From assembly GCF_010384365.1 (NCBI RefSeq), contig NZ_CP048397.1:3472001-3536000 (forward strand): a stretch of 64,000 nt of DNA. Reading direction: 5' to 3'. The notes under the pieces were generated by a model. That model was not told the origin of the DNA and searched no databases. It saw only the letters and a list, made by a program, of their open reading frames with translations. The position numbers and the translations under genes were made by a program. This document shows, one piece after another, positions 51,549 through 62,829 of this stretch. Each line of letters begins with the position of its first letter. The stretch's first letter is position 1. The stretch is from Streptomyces sp. S4.7. GTDB lineage: Bacteria; Actinomycetota; Actinomycetes; Streptomycetales; Streptomycetaceae.

Positions 51549-53066
51549 TTACGGCCGCCTGAGCGCGTCGGCGGCATCGGAGCCGCCCGCCAGCTCGGTC
51601 TCCAGCAGCTGCTTGCCGAGGAGTTCCGGATCGGGCAGGTCCATCGGGTACTCGCCGTCGAAGCAGGCGCGGCAGAGATTCGGCTTGGCGATGGTCGTCG
51701 CCTCGATCATGCCGTCGATGGAGATGTACGCGAGCGAGTCGGCGCCCAGCGACGTGCCGATCTCCTCGATGGACATGCCGTTGGCGATCAGCTCCGCGCG
51801 GGTCGCGAAGTCGATGCCGAAGAAGCACGGCCATTTCACGGGCGGGGACGAGATCCGGATGTGGACCTCGGCGGCGCCGGCCTCGCGGAGCATCTTGACC
51901 AGGGCGCGCTGGGTGTTGCCGCGGACGATCGAGTCGTCGACGACCACCAGGCGTTTGCCCCTGATGACCTCTTTAAGAGGATTGAGCTTCAGGCGGATGC
52001 CCAGCTGGCGGATGGTCTGGGAGGGCTGGATGAAGGTCCGGCCCACGTACGCGTTCTTCACCAGTCCCGAGCCGTACGGGATGCCGCTGGCCTCCGCGTA
52101 ACCGATCGCGGCGGGTGTGCCGGACTCCGGCGTCGCTATGACGAGATCGGCGTCGGCGGGCGCTTCCTTGGCGAGCTTGCGGCCCATCTCCACCCGGGAG
52201 AGGTAGACGTTCCGGCCGGCGATGTCGGTGTCGGGGCGGGCCAGATACACGTACTCGAAGACACAGCCCTTGGGCTTCGCTTCAGCGAATCGCGAGGTGC
52301 GCAGGCCGTTCTCGTCGATGGCGACCAGCTCGCCGGGCTCGATCTCCCGGACGTAGGAGGCGCCGCAGATGTCGAGCGCCGCGCTCTCGGACGCCACGAC
52401 CCAGCCGCGTTCGAGCCGTCCGAGGACGAGCGGGCGGATGCCCTGCGGGTCCCGGGCCGCGTACAGGGTGTGCTCGTCCATGAAGACGAGCGAGAAGGCT
52501 CCCTTGGCGCTGCGCAGAACCTGCGGAGCGGCCTGTTCGACGGTGAGGGGCTTGCCGTCGTCGTCCGTCTGTCCGGCGAGGAGCGCCGTGATCAGATCGG
52601 TGTCGTTGGTGGCGGCGACGCGGGTCGTGCGGCCGTTCTCCTTGGGGAGGTCGGCGACCAGCTCGGCCAGCTCGGCCGTATTGACCAGATTGCCGTTGTG
52701 GCCGAGCGCGATGGAGCCGTGGGCGGTTGCCCTGAAGGTCGGCTGCGCGTTCTCCCACACCGAGGCTCCGGTGGTGGAGTAGCGGGCGTGACCCACGGCG
52801 ATATGGCCCTGGAGGGAGCCGAGAGAAGTTTCGTCGAAGACCTGTGAGACGAGGCCCATGTCCTTGAAGACAAGGATCTGGGAGCCGTTGCTCACTGCGA
52901 TGCCCGCGGACTCCTGTCCGCGGTGTTGCAGTGCATACAGTCCGAAGTAGGTGAGCTTGGCGACCTCTTCACCGGGGGCCCAGACTCCGAAGACGCCGCA
53001 GGCGTCCTGAGGGCCCTTCTCGCCAGGGAGGAGGTCGTGGTTGAGTCGTCCATCACCACGAGGCAC
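51549..53066 (-). CDS. purF: Amidophosphoribosyltransferase
   Basis: A 505-residue enzyme of the first committed purine step (PRPP plus glutamine to phosphoribosylamine). A propeptide of about 22 residues precedes the catalytic Cys in QDACGVFGVW, followed by the Ntn glutaminase domain. The PRPP-binding loop is VVDDSIVRGNT. The GTG at 53066 is seven bases after TACACT, so the message is probably leaderless; the upstream frame to 53186 is rejected. First gene of purF-purM. Confidence 0.95.
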   Translation of the reverse strand: MPRGDGRLNHDLLPGEKGPQDACGVFGVWAPGEEVAKLTYFGLYALQHRGQESAGIAVSNGSQILVFKDMGLVSQVFDETSLGSLQGHIAVGHARYSTTGASVWENAQPTFRATAHGSIALGHNGNLVNTAELAELVADLPKENGRTTRVAATNDTDLITALLAGQTDDDGKPLTVEQAAPQVLRSAKGAFSLVFMDEHTLYAARDPQGIRPLVLGRLERGWVVASESAALDICGASYVREIEPGELVAIDENGLRTSRFAEAKPKGCVFEYVYLARPDTDIAGRNVYLSRVEMGRKLAKEAPADADLVIATPESGTPAAIGYAEASGIPYGSGLVKNAYVGRTFIQPSQTIRQLGIRLKLNPLKEVIRGKRLVVVDDSIVRGNTQRALVKMLREAGAAEVHIRISSPPVKWPCFFGIDFATRAELIANGMSIEEIGTSLGADSLAYISIDGMIEATTIAKPNLCRACFDGEYPMDLPDPELLGKQLLETELAGGSDAADALRRP

Positions 53067-53073
53067 GCCACCG

Positions 53074-53079
53074 AGTGTA
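53074..53079 (-). promoter_or_regulatory. -10 element (TACACT) for leaderless purF
   Basis: TACACT on the minus strand ends seven bases before the GTG start at 53066, fitting a leaderless transcript. Confidence 0.5.
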
Positions 53080-53209
53080 GGCGAGATCGAGCGCTGGTCC
53101 GAATGCGGTACGGAAGTGGGCCTTGAGGTGGACGGCGAAGCGGGCCGGCGGCGTGTCGCCACCGGCCCGCTCGGACAGGTCCCCACTCACCAGCGGGAAC
53201 GCGCCGTTA

Positions 53210-54049
53210 CTACTTCGCGGGGGTGCCCGCGGCGGCTCCGAAACCGGTGCCGTCGGCCGCCTTGAGGGTCAGCTCACGGTGGTGCACCTCATACGTCACC
53301 TTCCCGTCGAGCACCTTCAGGAGCTTGCGTTCCAGGGACATCCCCGGCTCCGGGCAGATCTTCTTGGTGGACCTGACGGGCCCGAAGGTGATCGTGGAGT
53401 CCGTGGTCTTCGCCGGCGCCGAGAACGTGTTGCAGCCGAGGCTGCCGCTCACGGTGCCGTCCTTGGCGAAGGTGAGCGTCGCCTTTCCGCTCTCGCCCTT
53501 CTTGTCCTTGGGCAGCGAGCTCGCCGTCCCGCCGGAGACGAGGCTGGTGACGGTCCACCCCGTACCCACGAGCGGGACGGGCTTCTCGGCGGACATGGAG
53601 ATGGAGTCGCCCCCGGCACTGGTGAGGGTGAGCTTCTTGTCCTCGACCTTGGCCTTGAGCTTGCCCTCGAAGGCACCGTCGAGCGCCTTCTCGAACGCGG
53701 CCAGCTCCTCGGGGCAGCCGATCTGCGTCGACTGCTTCTCACCGACAGTGATCGTGTCGCCGTCGATGGTGGCCTTCGCGCCGATGGAGTTGCATCCGGT
53801 CCGGGCACTGACCCGGCCCTTGGAGTCGATCTCCACGCTGGCCCCGGCGGGCGCCGCGGTCTTCTTGCCGTCGACGCTGAGGCTCTCGATGCTCCAGCGC
53901 ACGTCGGTCAGGGGCAGATCGGACTGCACCGCGCTGCCTGCCTCGGCCGCCCCGTCGGACCCTCTGCCGGATTCCGTGCCGCACCCGGCGAGGACGAGGA
54001 GGGACAGGGTCGTGAGGGCGGTGACGATGGTCACTGGCTGTTTCCGCAT
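53210..54049 (-). CDS. META-domain lipoprotein (two HslJ-like domains)
   Basis: A 279-residue exported protein. Lipoprotein signal MRKQPVTIVTALTTLSLLVL ending in LAGC. Two META domains follow: the first at about 47-150 (RWSIESLSV, GCNSIGAKATIDGDTI, IGCPEELAAFE) and the second at about 160-270 (GTGWTVTSLVSG, LGCNTFSAPAKT, KICPEPGM). META/HslJ proteins are linked to heat-stable, envelope-stress roles. An open frame continues upstream to 54742 but only as shadow. Ribosome site is weak. Confidence 0.85.
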   Translation of the reverse strand: MRKQPVTIVTALTTLSLLVLAGCGTESGRGSDGAAEAGSAVQSDLPLTDVRWSIESLSVDGKKTAAPAGASVEIDSKGRVSARTGCNSIGAKATIDGDTITVGEKQSTQIGCPEELAAFEKALDGAFEGKLKAKVEDKKLTLTSAGGDSISMSAEKPVPLVGTGWTVTSLVSGGTASSLPKDKKGESGKATLTFAKDGTVSGSLGCNTFSAPAKTTDSTITFGPVRSTKKICPEPGMSLERKLLKVLDGKVTYEVHHRELTLKAADGTGFGAAAGTPAK

Positions 54050-54120
54050 ACCGGTGGGACGAGGCAGCCCCCGGTCCGGTTCCGTGACGGTGCCGGAAGG
54101 GTCGGCCGATCGGGTCCCGC

Positions 54121-54915
54121 TCAGCTCATGACCGGCAGCAGCGCGGCCAGATCCGCGCGCTCCCCGCTGGCGCCGACCTGCGCCGACGCCAGCGCCTCGG
54201 ACCACGTCGTACGTCCCGTGGCCAGCCTCAGCCAGGTGATCGGGTCCGTCTCGACGACGTTGGGCGGAGTGCCACGGGTGTGCCGGGGGCCCTCCACGCA
54301 CTGCACGACGGCGTACGGCGGGATCCGCACCTCCGTCGACGCGCCGGGCGCCTTCTCCGCGAGCGCGTCGGCGAGCAGCCGGGTGCAGGCGGCGAGCGCC
54401 TGCCGGTCGAAGGGGATGTCGAGCCCGGCGGCACGGTTCAGGTCGTCGGTGTGGACGACGAGCTCGACGGTGCGGGTGACCAGGAAGTCGCCGAGGCGCA
54501 TCGCGCCGACCCGGACGACGATCAGCCGGTCGGCCGGGGCGTCGGGGAGCAGTGCGTTGATCCGGCCGGCCGTGCGCTCGAACAGCTCGGCGGGTTCGGC
54601 GGAGGCCGCGTACGCCTTGACGTCGTCCGAGATGGGGGCGGCGAACGCGGCCGTGGCGAACGCCCACCCGGGCAGGCCGACCTCGGCCACGGGCGGGGCG
54701 GGCTGCTCCAGTGCCCGGCTGACGGTCTCGACGCCCATGCACAGGTGCGCGGTCAGCTCCCGCACGGTCCAGTCGCCGAGCCCTGCGGGCCGGGCGAGCT
54801 GCTCGGGCATGAGGGCGGCGACCGCCTCACGCACGTGCGCGAACTGGGTGAGGACGGCGGTACGGGTCCTGTCGGAGTCGTAACCGCGCTGCTTGCGCTT
54901 CTTGGCCGGTGGCAT
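54121..54915 (-). CDS. Maleylpyruvate isomerase/DinB-fold mycothiol-dependent protein
   Basis: A 264-residue protein with the MDMPI N-terminal four-helix domain (LGDWTVRELTAHLCMGVETV, metal-binding His) and a C-terminal SCP2-like part (LATGRTTWSEALASA). A second His lies in TVELVVHTDDL. Members use mycothiol as cofactor or serve as uncharacterised metal enzymes in actinobacteria. Basic N-terminus MPPAKKRKQRG. Likely monocistronic. Substrate unknown. Confidence 0.85.
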   Translation of the reverse strand: MPPAKKRKQRGYDSDRTRTAVLTQFAHVREAVAALMPEQLARPAGLGDWTVRELTAHLCMGVETVSRALEQPAPPVAEVGLPGWAFATAAFAAPISDDVKAYAASAEPAELFERTAGRINALLPDAPADRLIVVRVGAMRLGDFLVTRTVELVVHTDDLNRAAGLDIPFDRQALAACTRLLADALAEKAPGASTEVRIPPYAVVQCVEGPRHTRGTPPNVVETDPITWLRLATGRTTWSEALASAQVGASGERADLAALLPVMS

Positions 54916-55123
54916 GACCGGGAGGCTAGCGCGACGGCCTCGGCGGCTTCACCGGGGCCGTCCCGGAGCGGACCTGGGGCGGACCCGGAGCGTGTACTGC
55001 CGGGGGCGCGTACCGCCGGGGCGCGTACTACGGCTCCAGCACGGCGCGCAGGAACCCGTCGGACCTGTCCCCCAGCCGCACCCCGTCGCGCGCCGTCCAG
55101 TGGCGGCGCAGCACCCGGACGCT

Positions 55124-55286
55124 CTGCCTCGGCTTCGTCCGCCGGTACCGCCCCAAGGCGGGCATCGGCACGCTGATGTCGCTGACGCTTCCGGTGGCGC
55201 TGTCGATGCTCGTCGTATGGACGCCGCTCTTCCTCGCCTGGTACGCCATCGGCCTTCCGTTCGGCCCCGGAGCACCCACGCGCTGA
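55124..55286 (+). pseudogene. AbgT-type transporter, C-terminal remnant
   Basis: In the frame ending at TGA 55284 the last 55 codons read GFVRRYRPKAGIGTLMSLTL, then PVALSMLVVWTPLFLAWYA and GLPFGPGAP, the typical end of p-aminobenzoyl-glutamate (AbgT) transporters. The other 450 or so residues are absent; upstream sequence is unrelated Arg/Ser-rich reading. An M20 peptidase remnant follows, the usual partner of AbgT. Confidence 0.65.
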
Positions 55287-55376
55287 CGCGCCCCCTCACA
55301 AAAACGGCGGACCCGGAACCCCCGGAGCCCCCCGAGCCCCCGAGCAACGCGACCGAATCGGAGAGACAGAGAGAAC

Positions 55377-56307
55377 ATGTCGGCACCCGCATCCGCCCCC
55401 GCCCCCCGGTCCCCCGAGGGCCCCGCCCTGTCCCGTATCTCGTCCTGGTGCCGCACACCGGAACACGAGGACGGCTACCTCGCCGATCTGCGCCGGCTGG
55501 TGGAACAGGAGTCGCCCAGCGACGAGAAGAAGCTCCTCGACGCCACCGCCGATCTGCTTCTGGAGCTGCTGTCGGAGCGGCTCGGCGAGCCGAGCCGTAC
55601 CGTAAGGCACCGTCACCCGGAGCTGGGCGATGTCATCGAGGCCGAGTACGACGGCACGGTCACCGGCGCCGTCGTCACCGTCGTCGGCCATTACGACACC
55701 GTGTGGCCGGCCGGGACCACCGCCGACTGGCCGTTCACGGTCACGGGCACGACCGCGTCGGGGCCGGGCGTCTTCGACATGAAGGCCGGTCTGGCGCAGG
55801 GAATATGGGCGCTGCGCGCGCTGCGCGCTCGGACTGCCGCGGCCCACCGTGCGTTTCGTCTTCAACGGGGACGAGGAGACCGGCAGCGTCGTCTCCCGGC
55901 CGCTCATCGAACGGGCCACCGACGACGCGGTCGCTACACTCGTGCTGGAACCGGGCGGCGAGTGGGGGATCAAGGCCGGCCGCAAGGGCGTCGGCATCTT
56001 CAACCTCACCGCGACCGGTCTCGAGGCCCACGCCGGCCTCGATCCGGCCAAGGGCGCCAGCGCCATCCACAGCCTGGCCGACGTCATCGGGGACCTGGTC
56101 GCCGCCGCCGATCCGGAGCGTGGGACGACCGTCAACGTCGGCCGCATCGCCGCCCTCGGCCGTCCGGTCCTGTGCGGCATGGGCGCGACCGGTGACGGGG
56201 CGCACGCGCGGCACGAGCACGTCACCGTCGCGGACCTTCCCGACCGTGTCGCCCTCACCGCCGGAACGCTACTGGGCCTCGCCGCCGAGCCGCTGTCCGA
56301 CAGCTGA
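55377..56307 (+). pseudogene. M20 family metallopeptidase, frameshifted and internally deleted
   Basis: The N-terminal half is normal: VVGHYDTVWPAG and GVFDMKAGLAQG (zinc ligands). At about 55825-55829 the frame shifts (one extra or two missing bases) and continues RFVFNGDEETGS, LEPGGEWGIKAGRKGVG. After TTVNVGRIA it jumps to LGRPVLCGMGATGDGAHARH, so roughly 90-100 residues between dimer domain and second catalytic part are missing. Two independent lesions make this a real pseudogene of a CPG2-like carboxypeptidase, probably an aminoacyl-glutamate hydrolase given the AbgT remnant. Confidence 0.78.
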
Positions 56308-56498
56308 TTCCATCAGCTGGAAGTGAAGGCGCGGTTCGGTGGAGTTGCCGGTATTGCCGCAGTCGGCGATCCGCTGCCGTACCGAGCCCGTGCACCTCAC
56401 GCCGTCGGCGTCCGCCCCGGCCCCTCTCCTCGCGCCGGCCGGGACGACGCCTCCGTACGCTCCGGCGCCGCGAGCCGGCGCTCCGGCTCGGCGACAAG

Positions 56499-56540
56499 AA
56501 TCGCCGGACGGGCCGCGTACGCGCGGCCCGTCCGGCGATT
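56499..56540. terminator. Terminator at the end of purL
   Basis: A near-perfect stem of about 18 bp (AATCGCCGGACGGGCCGCG with its complement to 56540) 20 bases past the purL stop on the minus strand; it also closes the M20 remnant side. Confidence 0.75.
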
Positions 56541-56560
56541 GAGGACGGAAGCGGGAACGG

Positions 56561-58818
<2,258 letters not shown>

Positions 58819-58819
<1 letters not shown>

Positions 58820-59499
58820 CAGGCGCTTACCAGCTTCTTCAGGATCGAGGTGAAGAATCCGAGCCCGTCGGTACGGCCCGTGCCGATCAGCGGTTCGACG
58901 GCGTGCTCGGGGTGCGGCATCAGACCCACGACGTTGCCCGCCGCGTTGGTGATGCCGGCGATGTCGCGGAGCGAGCCGTTCGGATTGCCGTCCAGATAGC
59001 GGAAGGCGACCCGGCCCTCGGCCTCCAGCTCGTCCAGGACCGACGCGGCGGCCACGTACCGGCCGTCGATGTTCTTCAGCGGTACGGAGATGGACTGGCC
59101 CGCCGTGTAGTCGGCGGTCCACGCGCTCGAAGCGTTCTCCACGCGCAGCTTCTGGTCGCGGCAGATGAAGTGCAGATGGTTGTTGCGCAGCATCGCGCCC
59201 GGCAGGAGATGCGTTTCGGTGAGGATCTGGAAGCCGTTGCAGATCCCGAGGACCGGCATACCGGCCTTCGCCTGCTCGATGACCGTCTCCATCACCGGCG
59301 AGAATCGCGAAATGGCGCCGGCGCGCAGATAGTCGCCGTAGCTGAATCCGCCCGCCAGGACGACGGCGTCGACCTGCTTGATGTCCTTGTCGCGGTGCCA
59401 GAGTGAGACGGGCTCGGCGCCGGCGATCCGCGCCGCGCGAAGACTGTCCTGGTCGTCGAGTGTGCCGGGGAAAGTGACGACTCCGATACGAGTGGTCAC
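58819..59499 (-). CDS. purQ: Phosphoribosylformylglycinamidine synthase, glutaminase subunit
   Basis: A 226-residue class-I glutamine amidotransferase that supplies ammonia to PurL. Catalytic Cys in GICNGFQIL, His-Glu in MPHPEHAVE, and the family head [15 protein letters not shown]. The start is GTG 59499, which overlaps the purS stop (GTGA); the longer frame is artefactual. Middle gene of the coupled purSQL operon. Confidence 0.96.
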
Positions 59500-59741
59500 G
59501 ACTCCACCTTTACGACGAAGTCCTCGATGACGGTGTTGGCGAGGAACGTCTCGGCCATCTCGTGGATGCGGGCGAGGGCGGCCTCGTCGACCGGGCCCTC
59601 CACCTCGAGCTCGAAACGCTTTCCCTGTCGGACGTCCGCGATCCCGTCGAAACCCAGCCGGGGCAGTGCGCGCTGCACTGCTTGTCCTTGCGGGTCGAGG
59701 ATCTCCGGCTTGAGCATGACGTCGACTACGACGCGTGCCAC
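59496..59741 (-). CDS. purS: Phosphoribosylformylglycinamidine synthase, PurS subunit
   Basis: An 81-residue structural subunit that links PurQ and Pur[47 protein letters not shown]. Family length is about 80. The GTG at 59741 follows GGGAG by five bases and gives MARVVVDV; GTG 59747 is two codons earlier. First gene of the operon. Confidence 0.95.
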   Translation of the reverse strand: MARVVVDVMLKPEILDPQGQAVQRALPRLGFDGIADVRQGKRFELEVEGPVDEAALARIHEMAETFLANTVIEDFVVKVES

Positions 59742-60150
59742 TGGCACTCCCGGTGGTGTGGTGCGGCTGTGTGGTGCGGCTGTGTGCAGCTGTCCGCGGC
59801 TGTGGTTCCGCCGGGGAATCCCCCGACCCCCCGAGTGCCTTCAGCGTACCCGTACGCAAAATCTACGCGAGTAGATATCCACACAGTGTCGGACTCTCCA
59901 CCGATCTCCGTCGATATCGCACCGTGAGACGACCGGGAAAAATCCAGGAAAAAAATCGCCCCCGCCATTGCCGTCGGACACGCTGATGCAATTGGCTGGG
60001 CTTCACAATGCGATGCGGTTCGCTGTACAAAGGAATAGAGCAGAAAGCCGCATTGCCCCTAAACAGCCGGAAGCCCGGTATCGCCGCACGTCAGCCATGA
60101 TCCCGAGCATGGCCCCGGCCCGGCGGTGCCGCAGGAAAGGACCGATATCC
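59742..60150. promoter_or_regulatory. Divergent promoter region of purSQL and the Lsr2-like gene
   Basis: About 400 bases without a gene. Next to purS are two copies of GTGTGGTGCGGCT (59756-59784) with a related third. An AT-rich dyad CTACGCGAGTAG lies near 59862 and runs of A at 59937-59957, consistent with Lsr2-type autoregulation or the purS promoter. No start points assigned. Confidence 0.45.
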
Positions 60151-60477
60151 GTGGCGCAACGCGTAGTGGTCACGCTCTCCGACGACATCGACGGCGGGGA
60201 AGCGGCGGAAACGGTCACGTTCGGCCTCGACGGGAAGTCGTACGAGATCGACCTCAATCCCGCCAATGCAAAGAAACTGCGCAAGGCCCTGGCCCCCTAC
60301 CTCTCCGCGGGCCGGCGGCAGACCCACGCCGGAAAGAACCGTAAGTCGTACCGGCACACGGCCCTCGCGCCCGACCCGGCGGCCGTACGCGCCTGGGCGC
60401 TCTCGCACCGGATGGAGGTGCCGGCCCGCGGCCGGATCCCCAAGCGGGTCTACGAGGCGTTCCGCGAGGCGAGTTGA
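60151..60477 (+). CDS. Lsr2-family nucleoid protein (LsrL-like paralogue)
   Basis: A 108-residue H-NS-like protein. The N-terminal beta/helix dimer domain (QRVVVTLSDDIDGGEAAETV, FGLDGKSYEIDLN) is joined by a basic linker to the DNA-binding domain with the RGR minor-groove motif (VPARGRIPKRVYEAF). It binds AT-rich DNA and silences acquired genes. Position beside purS corresponds to the LsrL paralogue (SCO4076) rather than the main Lsr2, from memory. The GTG at 60151 has GGAAAGGA upstream. Confidence 0.92.
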   Translation: MAQRVVVTLSDDIDGGEAAETVTFGLDGKSYEIDLNPANAKKLRKALAPYLSAGRRQTHAGKNRKSYRHTALAPDPAAVRAWALSHRMEVPARGRIPKRVYEAFREAS

Positions 60478-60605
60478 GGAGGTGTCCGGTCCGGGACGCA
60501 CGGCCGGGCTCGCCGGGGAACGGAGTTGCACAGCACCCCCAGCGATCGGCTAGAGTCTGGAGCACGCCGAAGGGCAAGGCCGAAAAGCCGAACCCCACGC
60601 AGCGT

Positions 60606-60677
60606 GCGGGTGTAGTTCAGTAGTAGAACGCCCCCTTTCCAAGGGGGAGGCGCAGTGTGCGATTCCTGTCACCCGCT
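60606..60677 (+). tRNA. tRNA-Gly (TCC)
   Basis: A 72-nt cloverleaf: acceptor GCGGGTG/CACCCGC, anticodon loop TTTCCAA with a G/C-rich stem, T arm with GCGATTCCTGT, less canonical than most. Confidence 0.9.
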
Positions 60678-60717
60678 CTGCATCACATCGAAGCTTGTTG
60701 TTGGTGAACGATGCACT

Positions 60718-60790
60718 GCGGACGTAGCTCAGTTGGTAGAGCGCAACCTTGCCAAGGTTGAGGTCGCCAGTTCGAACCTGGTCGTCCGCT
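60718..60790 (+). tRNA. tRNA-Gly (GCC)
   Basis: A 73-nt cloverleaf: acceptor GCGGACG/CGTCCGC, anticodon loop TTGCCAA, T arm CAGTTCGAACCTG. Followed by a terminator. Confidence 0.93.
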
Positions 60791-60797
60791 CCGTATC

Positions 60798-60829
60798 GAA
60801 GACCCCGGTCACCTGTGACCGGGGTCTTC
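60798..60829 (+). terminator. Terminator of the tRNA-Gly pair
   Basis: A perfect 15-bp stem (GAAGACCCCGGTCAC with its complement) and a 2-base loop, eight bases after the second tRNA. Confidence 0.82.
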
Positions 60830-60920
60830 GTCGTGCTGGGCCGCAGCGATGACATTTGTCATGAGCAGTGGTGACAGCGTGCACTGATCCCGGGCCCCGT
60901 CCGGCGGAAGTCTTGTACTC

Positions 60921-61922
60921 ATGACAACGACTCGGGGAGACAACGCGGTAAGGGCCACGGATGTGGACTGGAACGTCATCGAGGTGGACCGGCTCCGGCG
61001 CACCTACGCCGGGGGGTTCCAGGCGGTGGACGAGATCTCGTTCACCGTCGGCGAGGGGGAGGTCTTCGCGCTGCTCGGCACGAACGGGGCGGGCAAGACC
61101 TCCACCGTGGAGATGCTGGAGGGCCTCGCCCGTCCCAGCGGGGGCACGGTGCGGGTACTCGGACACGACCCGTACACCGACAGGGCCGCAGTACGGCCGC
61201 GGACCGGAGTGATGCTCCAGGAGGGCGGCTTTCCGACCGATCTGACGGTCAAGGAGACCGTACGGATGTGGTCGGGCTGCACCAGCGGGGCGCGACCCGT
61301 GGCCGAGGCGCTGGATCTCGTCGGGATGGCCAAGCGCGCCGGTGTGCGGGTCAAGCAGCTGTCCGGCGGCGAGAGGCGGCGCCTCGACCTGGCGCTCGCG
61401 CTGCTGGGACGGCCCGAGGTGCTCTTCCTCGACGAGCCGACGACCGGCCTCGACGCCGAGGGCCGCCGCGACACCTGGGAGCTGGTCGCGGCGCTGCGCG
61501 ACGGCGGCACGACCGTCCTGCTGACCACGCACTACCTGGAGGAGGCCGAGTCCCTCGCGGACCGGCTGGCGATCATGCACAGCGGCCGGATCGAGGTGGC
61601 GGGAACACCGGCGGAGGTGACCGCGACCAGGCCGGCCCGGATCCGGTTCAAGCTGCCCGAGGGCGTGGCGCCGGGGCAGCTGCCGCTCACCCTGCGGGCG
61701 GCGGCGGACGGTCCGCAGATCGAGATCCGCACCCAGGACCTCCAGCGGGACCTCGCCGAACTGCTGCGCTGGGCCGAGGAGTTCGGCGTACATCTGGCGG
61801 GGCTCGACGCCCGGTCCGCCTCGCTCGAAGAGGCGTTCCTCGACATCGCGGCACAGCGCGCGGGGGCCGGTACCCCCGGTGTGGGTACGGGCGACAACAA
61901 GGGAACGGGGGTCGCCGCATGA
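60921..61922 (+). CDS. ABC transporter ATP-binding protein (DrrA/CcmA type)
   Basis: A 333-residue ATPase: Walker A GTNGAGKTS, signature LSGGERRRL, Walker B VLFLDEPTTGLD, and switch His in LTTHYLEEAE. The C-terminal 90 residues are the regulatory domain seen in drug and polyketide exporters. Its stop overlaps the permease start (ATGA). Together they form a half-size exporter. The following histidine kinase suggests control by a two-component system that senses the exported compound. Confidence 0.93.
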   Translation: MTTTRGDNAVRATDVDWNVIEVDRLRRTYAGGFQAVDEISFTVGEGEVFALLGTNGAGKTSTVEMLEGLARPSGGTVRVLGHDPYTDRAAVRPRTGVMLQEGGFPTDLTVKETVRMWSGCTSGARPVAEALDLVGMAKRAGVRVKQLSGGERRRLDLALALLGRPEVLFLDEPTTGLDAEGRRDTWELVAALRDGGTTVLLTTHYLEEAESLADRLAIMHSGRIEVAGTPAEVTATRPARIRFKLPEGVAPGQLPLTLRAAADGPQIEIRTQDLQRDLAELLRWAEEFGVHLAGLDARSASLEEAFLDIAAQRAGAGTPGVGTGDNKGTGVAA

Positions 61923-62731
61923 GCGCGACAGTCACACAGAAGCGCGAGACGGCCGCCGAGGGCGGGACGACGACCAGGGCGGGACGGCTGGGCGCGCTCG
62001 CGCGGGCCGAGCTGACGCTGCTGATCCGCAACAGGACGACGCTCTTCGTGGCCCTGTTCGTGCCCATCGGGCTGATCGCCTCGGTCCAGGTCTCGCTGAA
62101 GGACGTCGATCTGGAAGAGACCGGGATGAGCGTCCTGGAGATCGCGCTGACCGGCGGCATCGGCATGGTGCTGCTGATGGTCGTGTACTCGAACCTCACC
62201 TCCGCGTACACGGCCAGGCGCGAGGAACTGGTGCTCAAGCGGCTCCGTACGGGCGAGGTGTCCGATCCGGAGATCCTGACCGGGACCGCGCTCCCCGCCG
62301 CCGCGCTGGCGCTCGCGCAGTGTGTGCTGCTGGTCGCGGTCGGTGTCGCGTTCCTGGACGTCAGCTCCCCGCGGCGGCCCGAGCTGCTGGTGCTGGGTGT
62401 GCTGGTGGGCATCGGGCTGATGGCGGCGCTGGCCGCGGCCACGGCTTCGTACACCCGCACCGTGGAGAGCGCGCAGATCACCACCATGCCGTTGTTCCTG
62501 CTCTCGGTGGTGGGATCGGGCCTGTTCATGCCGCTGGAGGCGCTGCCCGACAACGTCGCCTCGGTCTGCGAGGTGCTGCCGATGACCGGCATCGTGACCC
62601 TGGTGCGGGCGGGCTGGCTGGGCGACGCCGCGACCGGGGACCTGGTCTCGGCGGGACTGAATGCTCTGGCCTGGTCGGTGCTGGCGGTGTTTGCTGTGAA
62701 GCGGTGGTTCCGCTGGGAGCCCCGACGCTGA
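61919..62731 (+). CDS. ABC transporter permease (ABC-2 type)
   Basis: A 270-residue membrane protein with about six helices (TTLFVALFVPIGLIASVQV to LNALAWSVLAVFAVKRWF). It fits the ABC-2 permease family, including the segment SGLFMPLEALPD before the last helices. The ATG at 61919 overlaps the ATPase stop by four bases. It pairs with that ATPase; the substrate is unknown. Confidence 0.9.
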   Translation: MSATVTQKRETAAEGGTTTRAGRLGALARAELTLLIRNRTTLFVALFVPIGLIASVQVSLKDVDLEETGMSVLEIALTGGIGMVLLMVVYSNLTSAYTARREELVLKRLRTGEVSDPEILTGTALPAAALALAQCVLLVAVGVAFLDVSSPRRPELLVLGVLVGIGLMAALAAATASYTRTVESAQITTMPLFLLSVVGSGLFMPLEALPDNVASVCEVLPMTGIVTLVRAGWLGDAATGDLVSAGLNALAWSVLAVFAVKRWFRWEPRR

Positions 62732-62829
62732 GCGAAGGGCGCGACGGACGGACGACGCGCCGGCGGACGCCGAGCGCGCGTCCGTCCGTGGAAGAACACG
62801 CCGACACGGGCGGGAGCGGGAAGGACGGC

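Noticed and set aside
53210..54742. A 510-codon frame fusing the META lipoprotein with upstream sequence
   Set aside because: The upstream part is antisense-frame reading of the maleylpyruvate-isomerase-like gene; the lipoprotein signal at 54049 marks the true start.
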